From Sphingomonas abaci (GTDB taxonomy: Bacteria > Pseudomonadota > Alphaproteobacteria > Sphingomonadales > Sphingomonadaceae), in assembly GCF_014199625.1 (NCBI RefSeq), contig NZ_JACHNY010000004.1, positions 372,001-436,000 on the forward strand: a stretch of DNA of 64,000 bases, written 5' to 3'. The notes under the pieces are model-generated. The model made no database searches. It saw only the letters and a program-made list of their open reading frames with translations, and was not told the DNA's origin. A program made the translations under genes and the position numbers. Below are positions 27,414 to 36,558 of this stretch, one piece after another (the first letter of the stretch is position 1; each line of letters opens with the position of its first letter).

Positions 27414-28508
27414 ATGACCGCGCGCCAGCCCGCCGCCGCCACCGCGCGGCTGCGGCTGTTGCGCACGCCGGGTGTCGGCCCGGTCACCTATCGCCAGCTC
27501 ATCGCCCGGTTCGGCGATGCGGAGGCGGCGCTCGCCGCGCTGCCGACGCTCGCACGGCGCGGCGGCGGCGAGGGGCCGCGCATCGCCGAGGTCGCGCTGG
27601 TGGAGCGCGAGCAGGCGGCGGTCGCACGGCTCGGCGCGACCTATCTGTTCCTGGGCGATCCCGATTATCCGCCGCTGCTGGCGGAGCTGGCCGATGCGCC
27701 GGTGGCCCTGATCCGGCGCGGCGACCTGCGCCTCCCGGCCCGGCCTTGCGTGGCGATGGTGGGGGCGCGCAACGCCTCGGCCGCCGCCTGCCGCTTCGCC
27801 CGGCAGATCGCGCACGAGCTGACCGAGGCCGGCGTCACGGTCGTCTCGGGCCTCGCGCGCGGCATCGACACGGCGGCGCATCACGGCGCGCTGGCGGGCG
27901 GGACGATCGGCGTGATCGCCTGCGGCATCGACATCGTCTTCCCGCCCGAAAATGCCGGCCTGCAGGAAGCGGTGGCCACGCAGGGACTATTGCTCGCCGA
28001 ACAGCCGCCCGGCACCGAGCCGCGCGCGCGCCTGTTTCCCTATCGCAACCGCATCATCGCCGGCCTGTCGCAGGCGACCCTGGTGGTGGAGGCTGCGCCG
28101 CGGTCCGGCTCGCTGATCACCGCGCGGTTGGCGGGCGAGGCGGGGCGCGACGTGCTGGCGGTGCCGGGCAGCCCGCTCGATCCGCGGGCGCGCGGCTGCA
28201 ACCAGCTGATCCGCGACGGCGCGATCCTGGTGCAGGAGACCGCCGACATCCTTGAGCAGATCCGCCCGATCGACCCGCGCGCGGCGGTGCGGATGCCCGC
28301 CGCGCCCTTCGACGCCGGCCCCGCGACCGAGCCGAGCGACCGCGACCGGCAGGCGATCACCGGCCTGCTCGGCCCGGTGCCGGTCGCGATCGACGAGCTG
28401 GTCCGCCAGTCGAGCCGCCCGCCCGCGATCGTGCAGACCGTGCTGCTGGAACTGGAGCTCGCCGGCCGGATCGACCGTCATGCCGGCGGCCGGGTGGCGC
28501 TGGCCTGA
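27414..28508 (+). CDS. dprA: DNA processing protein DprA
   Basis: Loads RecA onto incoming single-stranded DNA in natural transformation, also found in non-competent bacteria. The 364-residue protein has an N-terminal helical (SAM-like) region (RLLRTPGVGPVTYRQLIARFG), the Rossmann core (MVGARNASAAACRFA, VSGLARGIDTAAHHGAL, FPYRNRIIAGLSQATLVVEA, SGSLITARLA), and a C-terminal winged-helix segment (about 310-364). It directly follows plsY, a common alphaproteobacterial pair. Confidence 0.95.
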   Translation: MTARQPAAATARLRLLRTPGVGPVTYRQLIARFGDAEAALAALPTLARRGGGEGPRIAEVALVEREQAAVARLGATYLFLGDPDYPPLLAELADAPVALIRRGDLRLPARPCVAMVGARNASAAACRFARQIAHELTEAGVTVVSGLARGIDTAAHHGALAGGTIGVIACGIDIVFPPENAGLQEAVATQGLLLAEQPPGTEPRARLFPYRNRIIAGLSQATLVVEAAPRSGSLITARLAGEAGRDVLAVPGSPLDPRARGCNQLIRDGAILVQETADILEQIRPIDPRAAVRMPAAPFDAGPATEPSDRDRQAITGLLGPVPVAIDELVRQSSRPPAIVQTVLLELELAGRIDRHAGGRVALA

Positions 28509-28512
28509 CGGA

Positions 28513-29004
28513 TCAGAGCCGCACGCTGTCCAGATAGGCCAGCGCTGCCCGTGCTTCCGCCGCGCCGGGAACCGAGCGGAAGGCATATTGGACGATGTGC
28601 AGGTCGCTGGCACCGGCGAAGGCGCGAGCGAACATCGTCTCGGGCTGTCCGGTTTGGGGGTTCAGCGGGCAATCGACGCGGAAGCTGGCGACCGGCCGGC
28701 CTTCCACCTCGCCGTCGCTGATCGGGGAGACGGTGGCGCCGGGACAGGCGCGGGTCCACAGGCCGCCCATGCGCGTCAGAAATGCGTGGCTGCCGATCGT
28801 GGCCAGTCGTCCAAGCCGCTGCACCGTTACCATACGGGTCCACCGGTCGATCGATTCGCCGGCCGGCACGCGTTCCTCGATCGCCTGACTACCCACTTCC
28901 GCACTGTAGCCGACCTGAAAACCGGGCGGCATCGGCGCGACCAGTCGTTCCACCGGGACCGGCTGGAGCAGCACGCTCGCCCATAGCCACGTCATCGCCG
29001 TCAC
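28513..29004 (-). CDS. Hypothetical exported protein
   Basis: 163-residue protein with a short hydrophobic N-terminus (MTWLWASVLLQPVPV) that may be a signal. The body (GFQVGYSAEVGSQAIEERVPAGESIDRWTRMVTVQRL...VASFRVDCPLNPQTGQPETMFARAFAG) is predicted mixed alpha/beta. GTG at 29004 has GGGGGAT a few bases upstream; ATG at 28995 is the alternative. It converges with dprA, 4 bases apart. The family was not recognised. Confidence 0.6.
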   Translation of the reverse strand: MTAMTWLWASVLLQPVPVERLVAPMPPGFQVGYSAEVGSQAIEERVPAGESIDRWTRMVTVQRLGRLATIGSHAFLTRMGGLWTRACPGATVSPISDGEVEGRPVASFRVDCPLNPQTGQPETMFARAFAGASDLHIVQYAFRSVPGAAEARAALAYLDSVRL

Positions 29005-29098
29005 GGGCCATCCCCCATCATGCCCTTACTGGGCGTTGACGCCACCCGGGCGGCTCTCCACCCTCGCGCGTACACGCAAGCTACACTATCAGGCGCCC

Positions 29099-31696
29099 AT
29101 GCAGCTCGTCATCGTCGAATCGCCCGCCAAGGCGAAGACCATCGAAAAATATCTCGGGTCGGACTACCGGGTCCTGGCCTCCTACGGCCATGTCCGCGAC
29201 CTGCCGCCCAAGGACGGCTCGGTGAACCCCGACGAAGGGTTCGCGATGGAATGGGAGAATTATGCCGACAAGGCCAAGCAGCTCAAGGCGATCGCGGACC
29301 TTTCCAAGACCGCCGACCGCCTGATCCTGGCCACCGATCCCGATCGCGAGGGCGAGGCGATCAGCTGGCACGTGCAGGAGGTGCTGCGCGCGCGCAAGGC
29401 GCTGCCCAAGGACGTGCAGCGCGTGACCTTCAACGCGATCACCAAACAGGCGGTGACCAGCGCGATGCAGGCCCCGCGCGAGCTGGATACCGACCTGATC
29501 GATGCGTATCGCGCCCGCCGCGCGCTCGACTATCTGGTCGGCTTCACCCTGTCGCCGGTGCTGTGGCGCAAGCTGCCCGGCGCCAAGTCGGCCGGTCGCG
29601 TCCAGTCGGTGGCGCTGCGCCTGATCGTCGAGCGCGAGCGCGAGATCGAGAGCTTCGTCTCGCAGGAATATTGGTCGGTCACGGCATCGCTGGAGCAGGA
29701 TGGCACCCCCTTCACCGCGCGGCTGGTGCAGTGGGAGGGGCGCAAGCTCGATCGGCTGTCGATCGGCAACGAGGGTGACGCGCTGCGCGCCAAGGCGGAT
29801 GTGGAGGCGGGCCGATTCGAGGTCCAGTCGGTCGAGACCCGTCCGGCGACGCGCAACCCGCCGCCGCCCTTCACCACCTCGACCCTGCAACAGGAGGCGG
29901 CGCGCAAGCTCGGCTTCTCCGCCGACCACACGATGCGGATCGCGCAGGGGCTCTACGAGGACGGCGCGATCACGTACATGCGGACCGACGGCGTGCAGAT
30001 GGATGGCAGCGCCATCTCCGCCGCGCGCAAGGCGGTGGCGGATCGCTACGACGCGTCCTACGTCCCCGACAAGCCGCGTCAGTACCAGACCAAGGCGAAG
30101 AACGCGCAGGAAGCGCACGAGGCGATCCGCCCGACCGATTTCGGCCGCGACACGGTGGGCGGCGGCGACCATGCCCGGCTCTACGACCTGATCTGGAAGC
30201 GCGCGCTGGCCAGCCAGATGGCCTCGGCGCGGATGGAGCGGACGACGATCGACCTCGCCGACGGCACCGGCCGCCATGTGCTCCGCGCGACCGGCCAGGT
30301 GGTGCTGTTCCCCGGCTATCTCGCGCTCTACGAGGAGGGGCAGGACGACAGCGCGACCGACGAGGAGGCGCGCCGCCTGCCGCGCCTGCGCCAGGGCGAC
30401 ACGCCGGCGAAGACGGGCGTCGCCGCCGAGCAGCATTTCACCCAGCCGCCGCCGCGCTTCTCCGAGGCATCGCTGGTCAAGCGGATGGAGGAACTGGGCA
30501 TCGGCCGCCCCTCCACCTATGCCTCGATCATCAAGACGCTGAAGGACCGCGCCTATGTGCGGGTCGAGAAGAACCGCTTCTTCGCCGAGGAGAGCGGTCG
30601 GCTGGTGACGGCGTTCCTGGAGCGCTTCTTCGAGAAATATGTCGGATTCGACTATACCGCCGGGCTGGAGGAGGAGCTGGACGACGTGTCCGGCGGCCGC
30701 GCCCAGTGGCAGGCGGTGCTCGACGCCTTCTGGCGCGACTTCAAGCCCCGCACCGCCGAGGTGATGGAGAAGCAGCCGAGCGCGATCACCGCCGAGCTGG
30801 ACCAGTTCCTGGCCCCCTATCTGTTTCCCGAAAAGGCGGACGGCAGCGACCCGCGCCTGTGCCCCAATTGCGGCGCGGGCAAGCTGGCGCTGCGCGGCGG
30901 CCGGTTCGGCGCGTTCGTCGCCTGCTCCAACTATCCCGAGTGCAAATACACCCGCCGCTTCGCGCAGGGCGGGGCCGCGGCCGAGGATAGCGGGCCGGAG
31001 ACGCTGGGCAACGATCCCGCGACGGGCCTGCCGGTGGAGCGCAAGTCGGGGCGGTTCGGCCCCTATATCCAGCTCGGCGAGGGCAAGGACGCCAAGCGCG
31101 CCTCCATTCCCAAGGATGTCGAACTCGATCTGGAATGGGCGCTGAAGCTGCTCAGCCTGCCGCGCACGATCGGCAACCATCCCGAGACGGGCGAGCCGAT
31201 CACCGCGTCGATCGGCCGCTATGGGCCCTATCTCGCCCATGCCGGCAAATATGCGCGGCTCCAGGCGACCGCCGACGTGTTCGAGACGGGGATGAACGCC
31301 GCCGTGGTCAAGCTGGCCGAGGCGGCGGCGGGCGGCGGGCGGCCGGCGCGCGGCGCGGCGCGCGAGCCGCTCAAGCTCCTGGGCAAGCATCCGCGCACCG
31401 AGGCGGAGCTGAAGGTGATGGAGGGCCGCTACGGCGCCTATGTCACCGATGGCGAGACCAATGCGACGCTGCCCAAGTCGGTGACGGTCGACCAGCTCAC
31501 GCTGGAGGAAGCCGCCTCGCTGATCGACGCGCGCGCGGCGGCGGGACCGAAGACCAAGAAGCCGGCGAAGAAGGCCGCCGCGAAGAAGCCGGCAGCGGAG
31601 AAGAAAGCGCCGGCCGAGAAGAAGCCGGCGGCGAAGAAACCGGCGGCGAAGAAGCCCGCCGCGAAGAAGGCGGCGAAGCCGGCCGCCGGAGAATGA
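29099..31696 (+). CDS. topA: DNA topoisomerase I
   Basis: Type IA topoisomerase that relaxes negative supercoils. The 865-residue protein has the TOPRIM start MQLVIVESPAKAKTIEKYLG, DPDREGEAISWH, the catalytic Tyr293 in ITYMRTDGVQ, a C4 zinc finger (CPNCG...CSNYPEC, about residue 588) and further Topo_C repeats (GRFGPYIQLGEGK and similar). The C-terminal 50 residues are Lys/Ala/Pro-rich (repeats of KKPAA), a basic nucleic-acid-binding tail. ATG at 29099 was chosen over upstream codons by conservation. Confidence 0.96.
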   Translation: MQLVIVESPAKAKTIEKYLGSDYRVLASYGHVRDLPPKDGSVNPDEGFAMEWENYADKAKQLKAIADLSKTADRLILATDPDREGEAISWHVQEVLRARKALPKDVQRVTFNAITKQAVTSAMQAPRELDTDLIDAYRARRALDYLVGFTLSPVLWRKLPGAKSAGRVQSVALRLIVEREREIESFVSQEYWSVTASLEQDGTPFTARLVQWEGRKLDRLSIGNEGDALRAKADVEAGRFEVQSVETRPATRNPPPPFTTSTLQQEAARKLGFSADHTMRIAQGLYEDGAITYMRTDGVQMDGSAISAARKAVADRYDASYVPDKPRQYQTKAKNAQEAHEAIRPTDFGRDTVGGGDHARLYDLIWKRALASQMASARMERTTIDLADGTGRHVLRATGQVVLFPGYLALYEEGQDDSATDEEARRLPRLRQGDTPAKTGVAAEQHFTQPPPRFSEASLVKRMEELGIGRPSTYASIIKTLKDRAYVRVEKNRFFAEESGRLVTAFLERFFEKYVGFDYTAGLEEELDDVSGGRAQWQAVLDAFWRDFKPRTAEVMEKQPSAITAELDQFLAPYLFPEKADGSDPRLCPNCGAGKLALRGGRFGAFVACSNYPECKYTRRFAQGGAAAEDSGPETLGNDPATGLPVERKSGRFGPYIQLGEGKDAKRASIPKDVELDLEWALKLLSLPRTIGNHPETGEPITASIGRYGPYLAHAGKYARLQATADVFETGMNAAVVKLAEAAAGGGRPARGAAREPLKLLGKHPRTEAELKVMEGRYGAYVTDGETNATLPKSVTVDQLTLEEAASLIDARAAAGPKTKKPAKKAAAKKPAAEKKAPAEKKPAAKKPAAKKPAAKKAAKPAAGE

Positions 31697-31756
31697 TGCG
31701 ATCACACCCGCCCATGCGACAGGAGTGATCGCTAGAAGACGATATAGCCCTTCTCT

Positions 31757-31848
31757 TCCATACCGGCGAAGGCCGGAATCCCGTTGGGAGACGCTGGTCC
31801 GTCCATCGAAATGTTTCGTGACTGGACCCCGGCCGCCGCCGGGGAGGA
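31757..31848. repeat. REP-like intergenic repeat pair
   Basis: The region between topA and the exonuclease gene holds ATACCGGCGAAGGCCGGAAT (31760-31779) and CTGGACCCCGGCCGCCGCCGGGG (about 31822-31844), both palindromic and like elements widespread in sphingomonad intergenic DNA. A related copy is at 17523-17552. The remaining bases of 31697-31919 hold nothing recognisable. Confidence 0.5.
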
Positions 31849-31919
31849 ATGTTCGAGCGGTTGTGGGTTCATCGCGGCAGCGGGATCGATGACGCCGGCG
31901 CGGAACGGGCCCGCCGCTG

Positions 31920-32684
31920 CTACAGCAGCAATTCCTGCGGCGTCAGCCGGCCGACATGGCCGCCGCCACGCCGCCGCGCCATCTCCGTCTCGGCGGTGTG
32001 GCGCACGTCCGGGTCGCGGTCGGTGAGGAAGCCGATCAGGCTTTCCTCCTCGATCTCGCGCCATTCCTTGCCGCGGTCGGGGCCGTAGCGGACGCGGGGC
32101 AGCAGGCCCGGCTCCTTCGACCATTGGATCAGCTGCGCGACCGACGCCTCGTTCAACTGGTCGCGCAGATGGTGCGCGGTGACATAGGCGTCCGGAAAGG
32201 CGCGGTGGATCGGCAGGCCGCGCTCATGCACCAGCCCTTCGGGTCTGCGCCAGTAGCGCAGCACCTGATTGGAGAAGCTGGGGCTGTCCGGCCACAGCCG
32301 CAGCGCGCATTTCCAGGTGCAGATCCAGTCTGCCCCGCGGGTCAGCGCCGGGGTGCAATATTGCTCCTCGAAACTGGCGCGGTGCGCGGCCAGCGCGATG
32401 CGGCGCGGCCAGGGGTCGAGCACCGGACGCGCGACGTCGTGCCACCAGCGCGCATCCGCGACATCCTCGTCGCGGATATGGTGGATGGCCATGGTGATCG
32501 GCGGGATCGGCCGACCCGGATTGACCAGGATGCTGCCGCCGTCGCCCTGCAACGCCCAGCGCCCGTCCTGGCCCAGGGCCACATCCTGCCAGCCGATCTC
32601 GATCACGGCATGGGCGGGCGGGGAGTTGCCGGTCGTCTCGAGATCGATGACGCGGATGATCGAGGGGGCGGGGGGAGGAGCCAT
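31920..32684 (-). CDS. DEDD-type 3'-5' exonuclease
   Basis: 254-residue RNase T/DnaQ-like exonuclease: VIDLETTGNSPPAHAVIEIGW (ExoI, with the Asp/Glu pair), a middle block HRASFEEQYC and H-x-D like AFPDAYVTAHHLRD. The C-terminal region (WREIEEESLIGFLTDRDPDVRHTAETEMARR) is not typical of DnaQ. Start chosen at MAPPPAP (32684), 4 bases after the phosphomannomutase stop. Role is probably DNA or RNA trimming; not assignable. Confidence 0.78.
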   Translation of the reverse strand: MAPPPAPSIIRVIDLETTGNSPPAHAVIEIGWQDVALGQDGRWALQGDGGSILVNPGRPIPPITMAIHHIRDEDVADARWWHDVARPVLDPWPRRIALAAHRASFEEQYCTPALTRGADWICTWKCALRLWPDSPSFSNQVLRYWRRPEGLVHERGLPIHRAFPDAYVTAHHLRDQLNEASVAQLIQWSKEPGLLPRVRYGPDRGKEWREIEEESLIGFLTDRDPDVRHTAETEMARRRGGGHVGRLTPQELLL

Positions 32685-32688
32685 ACCT

Positions 32689-34092
32689 CTATGTGGGGCT
32701 GTCACCGCCGGAAAGCGAGGCCGGGACGCCGCAGGCCGCAAGATGCGCCTCCACCCCCGCCAGCAGCGCCGCAAGCTCGCCCGCCTCGGCCGCCTCCGCG
32801 CGCACCGTCACGGCGGCCTGGGTGTTGGAGGCCCGCAGCAACCACCAGCCCGTGCCCATCGCGACGCGCAGGCCGTCGGTGGTGTCGACCGCCTCGCCCG
32901 CCGCCGCCAGCCGCGCGGCGACGGAGTCGATCACCGCCCATTTCCGCGATTCGGGCACGGGGATGCGCAGGTCGGGCGTCGAGATCAGGCGCGGCATCGC
33001 GTCATGCAGCTCGGTCAGCGACCGGCCGCTGAGATCGATCGCGCGGATCAGCCGGACGGCGGCGTAGAGCGCATCGTCGAAGCCGTAATACTCCTGGCCG
33101 AAGAAGATATGGCCCGACATCTCGCCCGCCAGCGGCGCACCGGTCTCCGCCATCAGCGTCTTGAGCGAACTATGCCCGGTCCGCCCCATCACCGGCGTGC
33201 CGCCGCGCTCAACGATCCGGTCGAACAGCGCGCGGCTGGACTTCACGTCGCCGACCACGGTCGCGCCCGGCCATTCGAGTAGCAGCCGCTCGGCGAGCAA
33301 CATCAGGATCTGGTCGCCCCACAGCACGCGGCCGCGGCCGTCGACCGCGCCGATCCGGTCGCCATCGCCGTCGAAGGCCAGGCCGAAGTCGAGGCCGCGC
33401 GCGGCCACCAGCCTTTGCAGGTCGACGAGGTTGGCGGCGACGCTGGGGTCGGGATGATGATGCGGGAAATGCCCGTCCGGAACGGTGTGGAGCAAGTGGT
33501 GCTCGCCCGGCAGTCGCGCGGTCAGCCGCTCGACCACCGGCCCGGCCGCGCCGCTGCCGCAGTCCCAGCCGATGCGGAAGCCGGGTGCGCGGCCCGGCGC
33601 CTGGCCCTGGAGCAGCCGGTCGACATAGGTGTCCTGGAGGTCGAGCGACTCGACCCCGCCCGCGCCCCGGCTCCACGCCCCCGACAGGCCAAGCGCGCCC
33701 AGCGCCGCGATCCCGGCGCCGTGCAGGCTGCGATGGCGCAGCACCATCTTGAAGCCATTGTCGTCGCGCGGATTATGGCTGCCGGTCACCTGGATGCCGC
33801 CGGCCATGTCCGGCAGCACCGCTTCGGCGAAATAGAGCATGGGCGAGGGGCCGAGGCCGATCCGCACCACGTCCACGCCGCCCTCGGTCAGGCCGCGCAC
33901 CAGTGCGGCCTCCAGCATCTCCGAGGTGAGGCGGCCGTCGCGGCCCACCACCACCCGGCCGCCGCCGGTCTCCGCCACGCGGGTCGCGAAGCAGCGGCCG
34001 ATCGCATAGCCGTCCGCCGCGTGCAGCGTCCGGCCGACCGTGCCGCGCACGTCATATTCGCGCAGCACCACCGGGTCGAAGCGGTGGCTCAT
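32689..34092 (-). CDS. Phosphomannomutase/phosphoglucomutase
   Basis: Alpha-D-phosphohexomutase family, interconverting mannose- or glucose-6-phosphate with the 1-phosphate for exopolysaccharide and LPS sugars. The 467-residue protein has the phosphoserine loop GIQVTGSHNPRDDNG, the metal loop AFDGDGDRIGAVD, the sugar loop GEMSGHIFF, and the C-terminal phosphate loop with GTGWWLLRASNTQ. ATG at 34092 is the conserved start. It belongs to a minus-strand run with the exonuclease gene. Confidence 0.93.
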   Translation of the reverse strand: MSHRFDPVVLREYDVRGTVGRTLHAADGYAIGRCFATRVAETGGGRVVVGRDGRLTSEMLEAALVRGLTEGGVDVVRIGLGPSPMLYFAEAVLPDMAGGIQVTGSHNPRDDNGFKMVLRHRSLHGAGIAALGALGLSGAWSRGAGGVESLDLQDTYVDRLLQGQAPGRAPGFRIGWDCGSGAAGPVVERLTARLPGEHHLLHTVPDGHFPHHHPDPSVAANLVDLQRLVAARGLDFGLAFDGDGDRIGAVDGRGRVLWGDQILMLLAERLLLEWPGATVVGDVKSSRALFDRIVERGGTPVMGRTGHSSLKTLMAETGAPLAGEMSGHIFFGQEYYGFDDALYAAVRLIRAIDLSGRSLTELHDAMPRLISTPDLRIPVPESRKWAVIDSVAARLAAAGEAVDTTDGLRVAMGTGWWLLRASNTQAAVTVRAEAAEAGELAALLAGVEAHLAACGVPASLSGGDSPT

Positions 34093-34102
34093 GGCTGGTG
34101 CT

Positions 34103-34357
34103 TCACGCTGACGGGCCGAGCAGCCGGTCGCGCGCTGCATTCACCCGCTGCGCCAGTTCGGCCGATCCGCCGCGATCGGGATGGACCCCCGCCAGCAGCC
34201 GCCGGTGCGCCGCGCGGATCGCCGCCGCATCGGCACGCGGACCGACGCCCAGCACCGCCCGCGCCTCCGCCTCATCGGCGGCCATCCGTCGCTTGCCCGA
34301 CGGCTTGAGATAGGTCCACGCCGCCCAGATCAGCAGCGCCGCGACCAGCCACTTCAT
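34103..34357 (-). CDS. Small membrane-anchored DnaJ-domain protein
   Basis: 84-residue protein with one N-terminal membrane helix (MKWLVAALLIWAAWTYL) and a short J-domain (EAEARAVLGVGPRADAAAIRAAHRRLLAGVHPDRGGSAELAQRVNAARDRLL) containing HPD. This Tim14/Pam18-like layout suggests a partner that stimulates DnaK at the membrane. It lies 10 bases from the neighbouring genes in a minus-strand run with mipZ. Confidence 0.85.
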   Translation of the reverse strand: MKWLVAALLIWAAWTYLKPSGKRRMAADEAEARAVLGVGPRADAAAIRAAHRRLLAGVHPDRGGSAELAQRVNAARDRLLGPSA

Positions 34358-34367
34358 CGCCGGCGCA

Positions 34368-35195
34368 TCACGCCGCCACGTCCGGCACGCCGGGCGACTC
34401 GGCCATCTCCGCGCTCTGCGCGCGCGCCGTGATCTCGCCGAGATCGGGCAGTTGCAGCGCCGCCATCATCTCGCGCAGCTCCTGGCGGGCGGCGACATGG
34501 CCGATGCCCATCGATCCGATCGCCTTGGCGTCGATCATGGTCAGCCCCTGGGGGAACATTTCGCGATAGATCACGCGCTCGCCAAGGCCCGGGATGATGC
34601 GGAAGCCGACCCGCTTGGCGAGCTGCGCCAGCGCGTCCGACACGCGGCGCATGTTGCGCGCCTCGATATGCTGGAGGCGATTGCGCAGCACCACCCAGTC
34701 GATCGTGGTGCCGTCGGCGCGGGCACGCTGCTTGCGCGCGTCCCAGATCAGTTCCGAATAGAAGGATGGGCGCGTCACCTGATAGGTGTCGGGGTCGACC
34801 TGGCCGATCAGGTCGAAATCGACGAAGCTGTCGTTCATCGGCGTGACCAGCGTGTTCGACAGCGTCGCCGCGGTGCGCGCGAAATAATCGTCGCGCCCGG
34901 GGGTGTCGACGACCAGATAGTCGCAGTCGCGCTCCAGCTCGCGCCACGTCGCCTCGAAGAAATCCTCGCTCTCGCCGTCATGCGTGGCATGGCGCGGCAT
35001 CGGCAGGTCGAGCCCCTTGGACCGGATCGTCTGCGCGCGATTGTCCAGATAGCGGCCCACCGTGCGCTGGCGATGGTCGAGGTCGAGGCAGGAGACGCGC
35101 GCCCCCTTGGCGGCCAGCGCGATGGCGACATGCACCGCGGTGGTGGACTTGCCGGTGCCGCCCTTCTCGTTGGCGAAGACGATGACGTGGGGCAT
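34368..35195 (-). CDS. mipZ: Division plane positioning ATPase MipZ
   Basis: ParA/MinD-family ATPase forming a gradient from the poles via ParB and inhibiting FtsZ near them, so that division occurs at midcell. The 275-residue protein begins MPHVIVFANEKGGTGKST, a deviant Walker A with Lys11 and Lys16, followed by LDLDHRQRTVGRYLDNR, a MipZ-type switch and DTPGRDDYFAR. The family occurs in alphaproteobacteria. It is divergent from panC, with 109 bp between. Confidence 0.88.
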   Translation of the reverse strand: MPHVIVFANEKGGTGKSTTAVHVAIALAAKGARVSCLDLDHRQRTVGRYLDNRAQTIRSKGLDLPMPRHATHDGESEDFFEATWRELERDCDYLVVDTPGRDDYFARTAATLSNTLVTPMNDSFVDFDLIGQVDPDTYQVTRPSFYSELIWDARKQRARADGTTIDWVVLRNRLQHIEARNMRRVSDALAQLAKRVGFRIIPGLGERVIYREMFPQGLTMIDAKAIGSMGIGHVAARQELREMMAALQLPDLGEITARAQSAEMAESPGVPDVAA

Positions 35196-35304
35196 GCGCC
35201 CTCTTCTTCCTTATTGCTACTGCGGTCTCCCCTCCATAGAAGCGCCCGCCGTTGGGTGCGAGGGATGTTTTTATGTATAGCGACCCATCAAGAGGAGTCC
35301 TGCC

Positions 35305-36141
35305 GTGCTGACCGTTCGCGACCTCAACGACTTGCGGGCGTCGATCGCCGGCTGGCGGGCCGAGGGCGCGCGGATCGCGCTGGTGCCGACCATGGGCGCG
35401 CTCCATGCCGGCCACATGGCGCTGATCGAGGCGGCGCGGCGGCCCGGCACGCGCGTCGTCGCGTCGATCTTCGTGAATCCCAAGCAGTTCGGCCCGAACG
35501 AGGACCTGTCGCGCTATCCCCGGCGCGAGGCGGCGGACGCGCGGATGCTGAACGAGGCGGGCTGCGACCTGCTCTGGCTGCCCTCGGTCGAGACCATGTA
35601 CCCGGCGGGGTTCGCGACCACCATCTCGGTCGCCGGGGTCAGCGACCATTTCGACGGGGCCGCCCGGCCCGGTCATTTCGACGGCGTCGCCACCGTGGTC
35701 ACCAAGCTGTTCCACCAGGTCGCGCCCGACGCCGCCTATTTCGGCGAGAAGGACTATCAGCAGCTCGCCGTCATCCGCCGCTTCGTCGCCGATCTCAACG
35801 TGCCCGTCGAGATCGTCGGCGTGCCGACCCAGCGCGAGGACGACGGCCTGGCCCTGTCATCGCGCAACATCTATCTGGACGAGACGGAGCGCGCCCGCGC
35901 GGTGGCGCTGCCCCGCGCGCTCGGCGTCGCGACTCGCGCGATCGGGCGTGGCGAGCCGGTCGATTCGGTGCTGGACGATGCGCGCCGGGCGCTGGAGGCC
36001 GCCGGCTTCGTCATCGACTATGTCGCGCTCGCCGATGCCGAGACGCTGGAACCCGATCCCGCCCCCGGCCGGCCGCGTCGGCTGCTGGCGGCGGCGCGCA
36101 TGGGCCAGACCCGGTTGATCGACAATGTTCCGGTAGAGTAA
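35305..36141 (+). CDS. panC: Pantoate-beta-alanine ligase
   Basis: Final step of pantothenate synthesis, ATP-dependent. The 278-residue protein has the nucleotidyl-transferase motif PTMGALHAGHMALIEAAR (HxGH), SIFVNPKQFGPNEDLSRYPR, YFGEKDYQQL and ALSSRNIYL. GTG start with AGAGGAG 8-14 bases upstream. It is a single gene between the divergent mipZ gene and the Sel1 protein. Confidence 0.96.
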   Translation: MLTVRDLNDLRASIAGWRAEGARIALVPTMGALHAGHMALIEAARRPGTRVVASIFVNPKQFGPNEDLSRYPRREAADARMLNEAGCDLLWLPSVETMYPAGFATTISVAGVSDHFDGAARPGHFDGVATVVTKLFHQVAPDAAYFGEKDYQQLAVIRRFVADLNVPVEIVGVPTQREDDGLALSSRNIYLDETERARAVALPRALGVATRAIGRGEPVDSVLDDARRALEAAGFVIDYVALADAETLEPDPAPGRPRRLLAAARMGQTRLIDNVPVE

Positions 36142-36173
36142 TCGATTATGGTCAACGGGTTGCGTTAATGGCG

Positions 36174-36181
36174 TTAACCAT
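36174..36181 (+). promoter_or_regulatory. Possible CtrA half-site
   Basis: TTAACCAT, the CtrA half-site consensus, preceded by another TTAA 5 bases before it, 54 bases before the Sel1 gene start, in an AT-rich intergenic patch. Half-sites are short, so this is suggestive only. Confidence 0.35.
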
Positions 36182-36234
36182 TTCTTGAGCCGAATCGGTG
36201 CATGGATGAGTCCCATGAGCAATGAGGACGTTCC

Positions 36235-36534
36235 ATGGGCAACAGTTTTAAAAGCGCGCAGTTCCTGATCGAGAGCCGAATCGCCGATGCCGCCACGGGC
36301 GATGTCGACGCGCTGTTCGACCTCGGCATCTGCTATCAGACCGGCACCGCCGGCTTGCCCATCGATCTGATCGAAGCCCATAAATGGTTCAACCTGGCGG
36401 CCGTGCGCGGCTCGCAGGCGGCGCATGACGCGCGGGCCGAAGTCGCCGAGGACCTGACCGCGCGCGAGATCGCGACGGCCCAGGCGGCGGCGCGGGCCTG
36501 GCTGCGCCTCACCGCGCCGCGCCACGCCGCCTGA
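36235..36534 (+). CDS. Sel1-repeat-like small protein
   Basis: 99-residue cytosolic protein with one Sel1/TPR-like unit (ATGDVDALFDLGICYQTGTAGLPIDLIEAHKWFNLAAVRGSQAAHDARAEVAEDL), followed by a helical tail. Such proteins are widespread in sphingomonads. GAGGACG precedes the ATG. Function unknown, presumably protein binding. Confidence 0.75.
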   Translation: MGNSFKSAQFLIESRIADAATGDVDALFDLGICYQTGTAGLPIDLIEAHKWFNLAAVRGSQAAHDARAEVAEDLTAREIATAQAAARAWLRLTAPRHAA

Positions 36535-36558
36535 TACCCGGTTACCCCGGCAGCCCGG

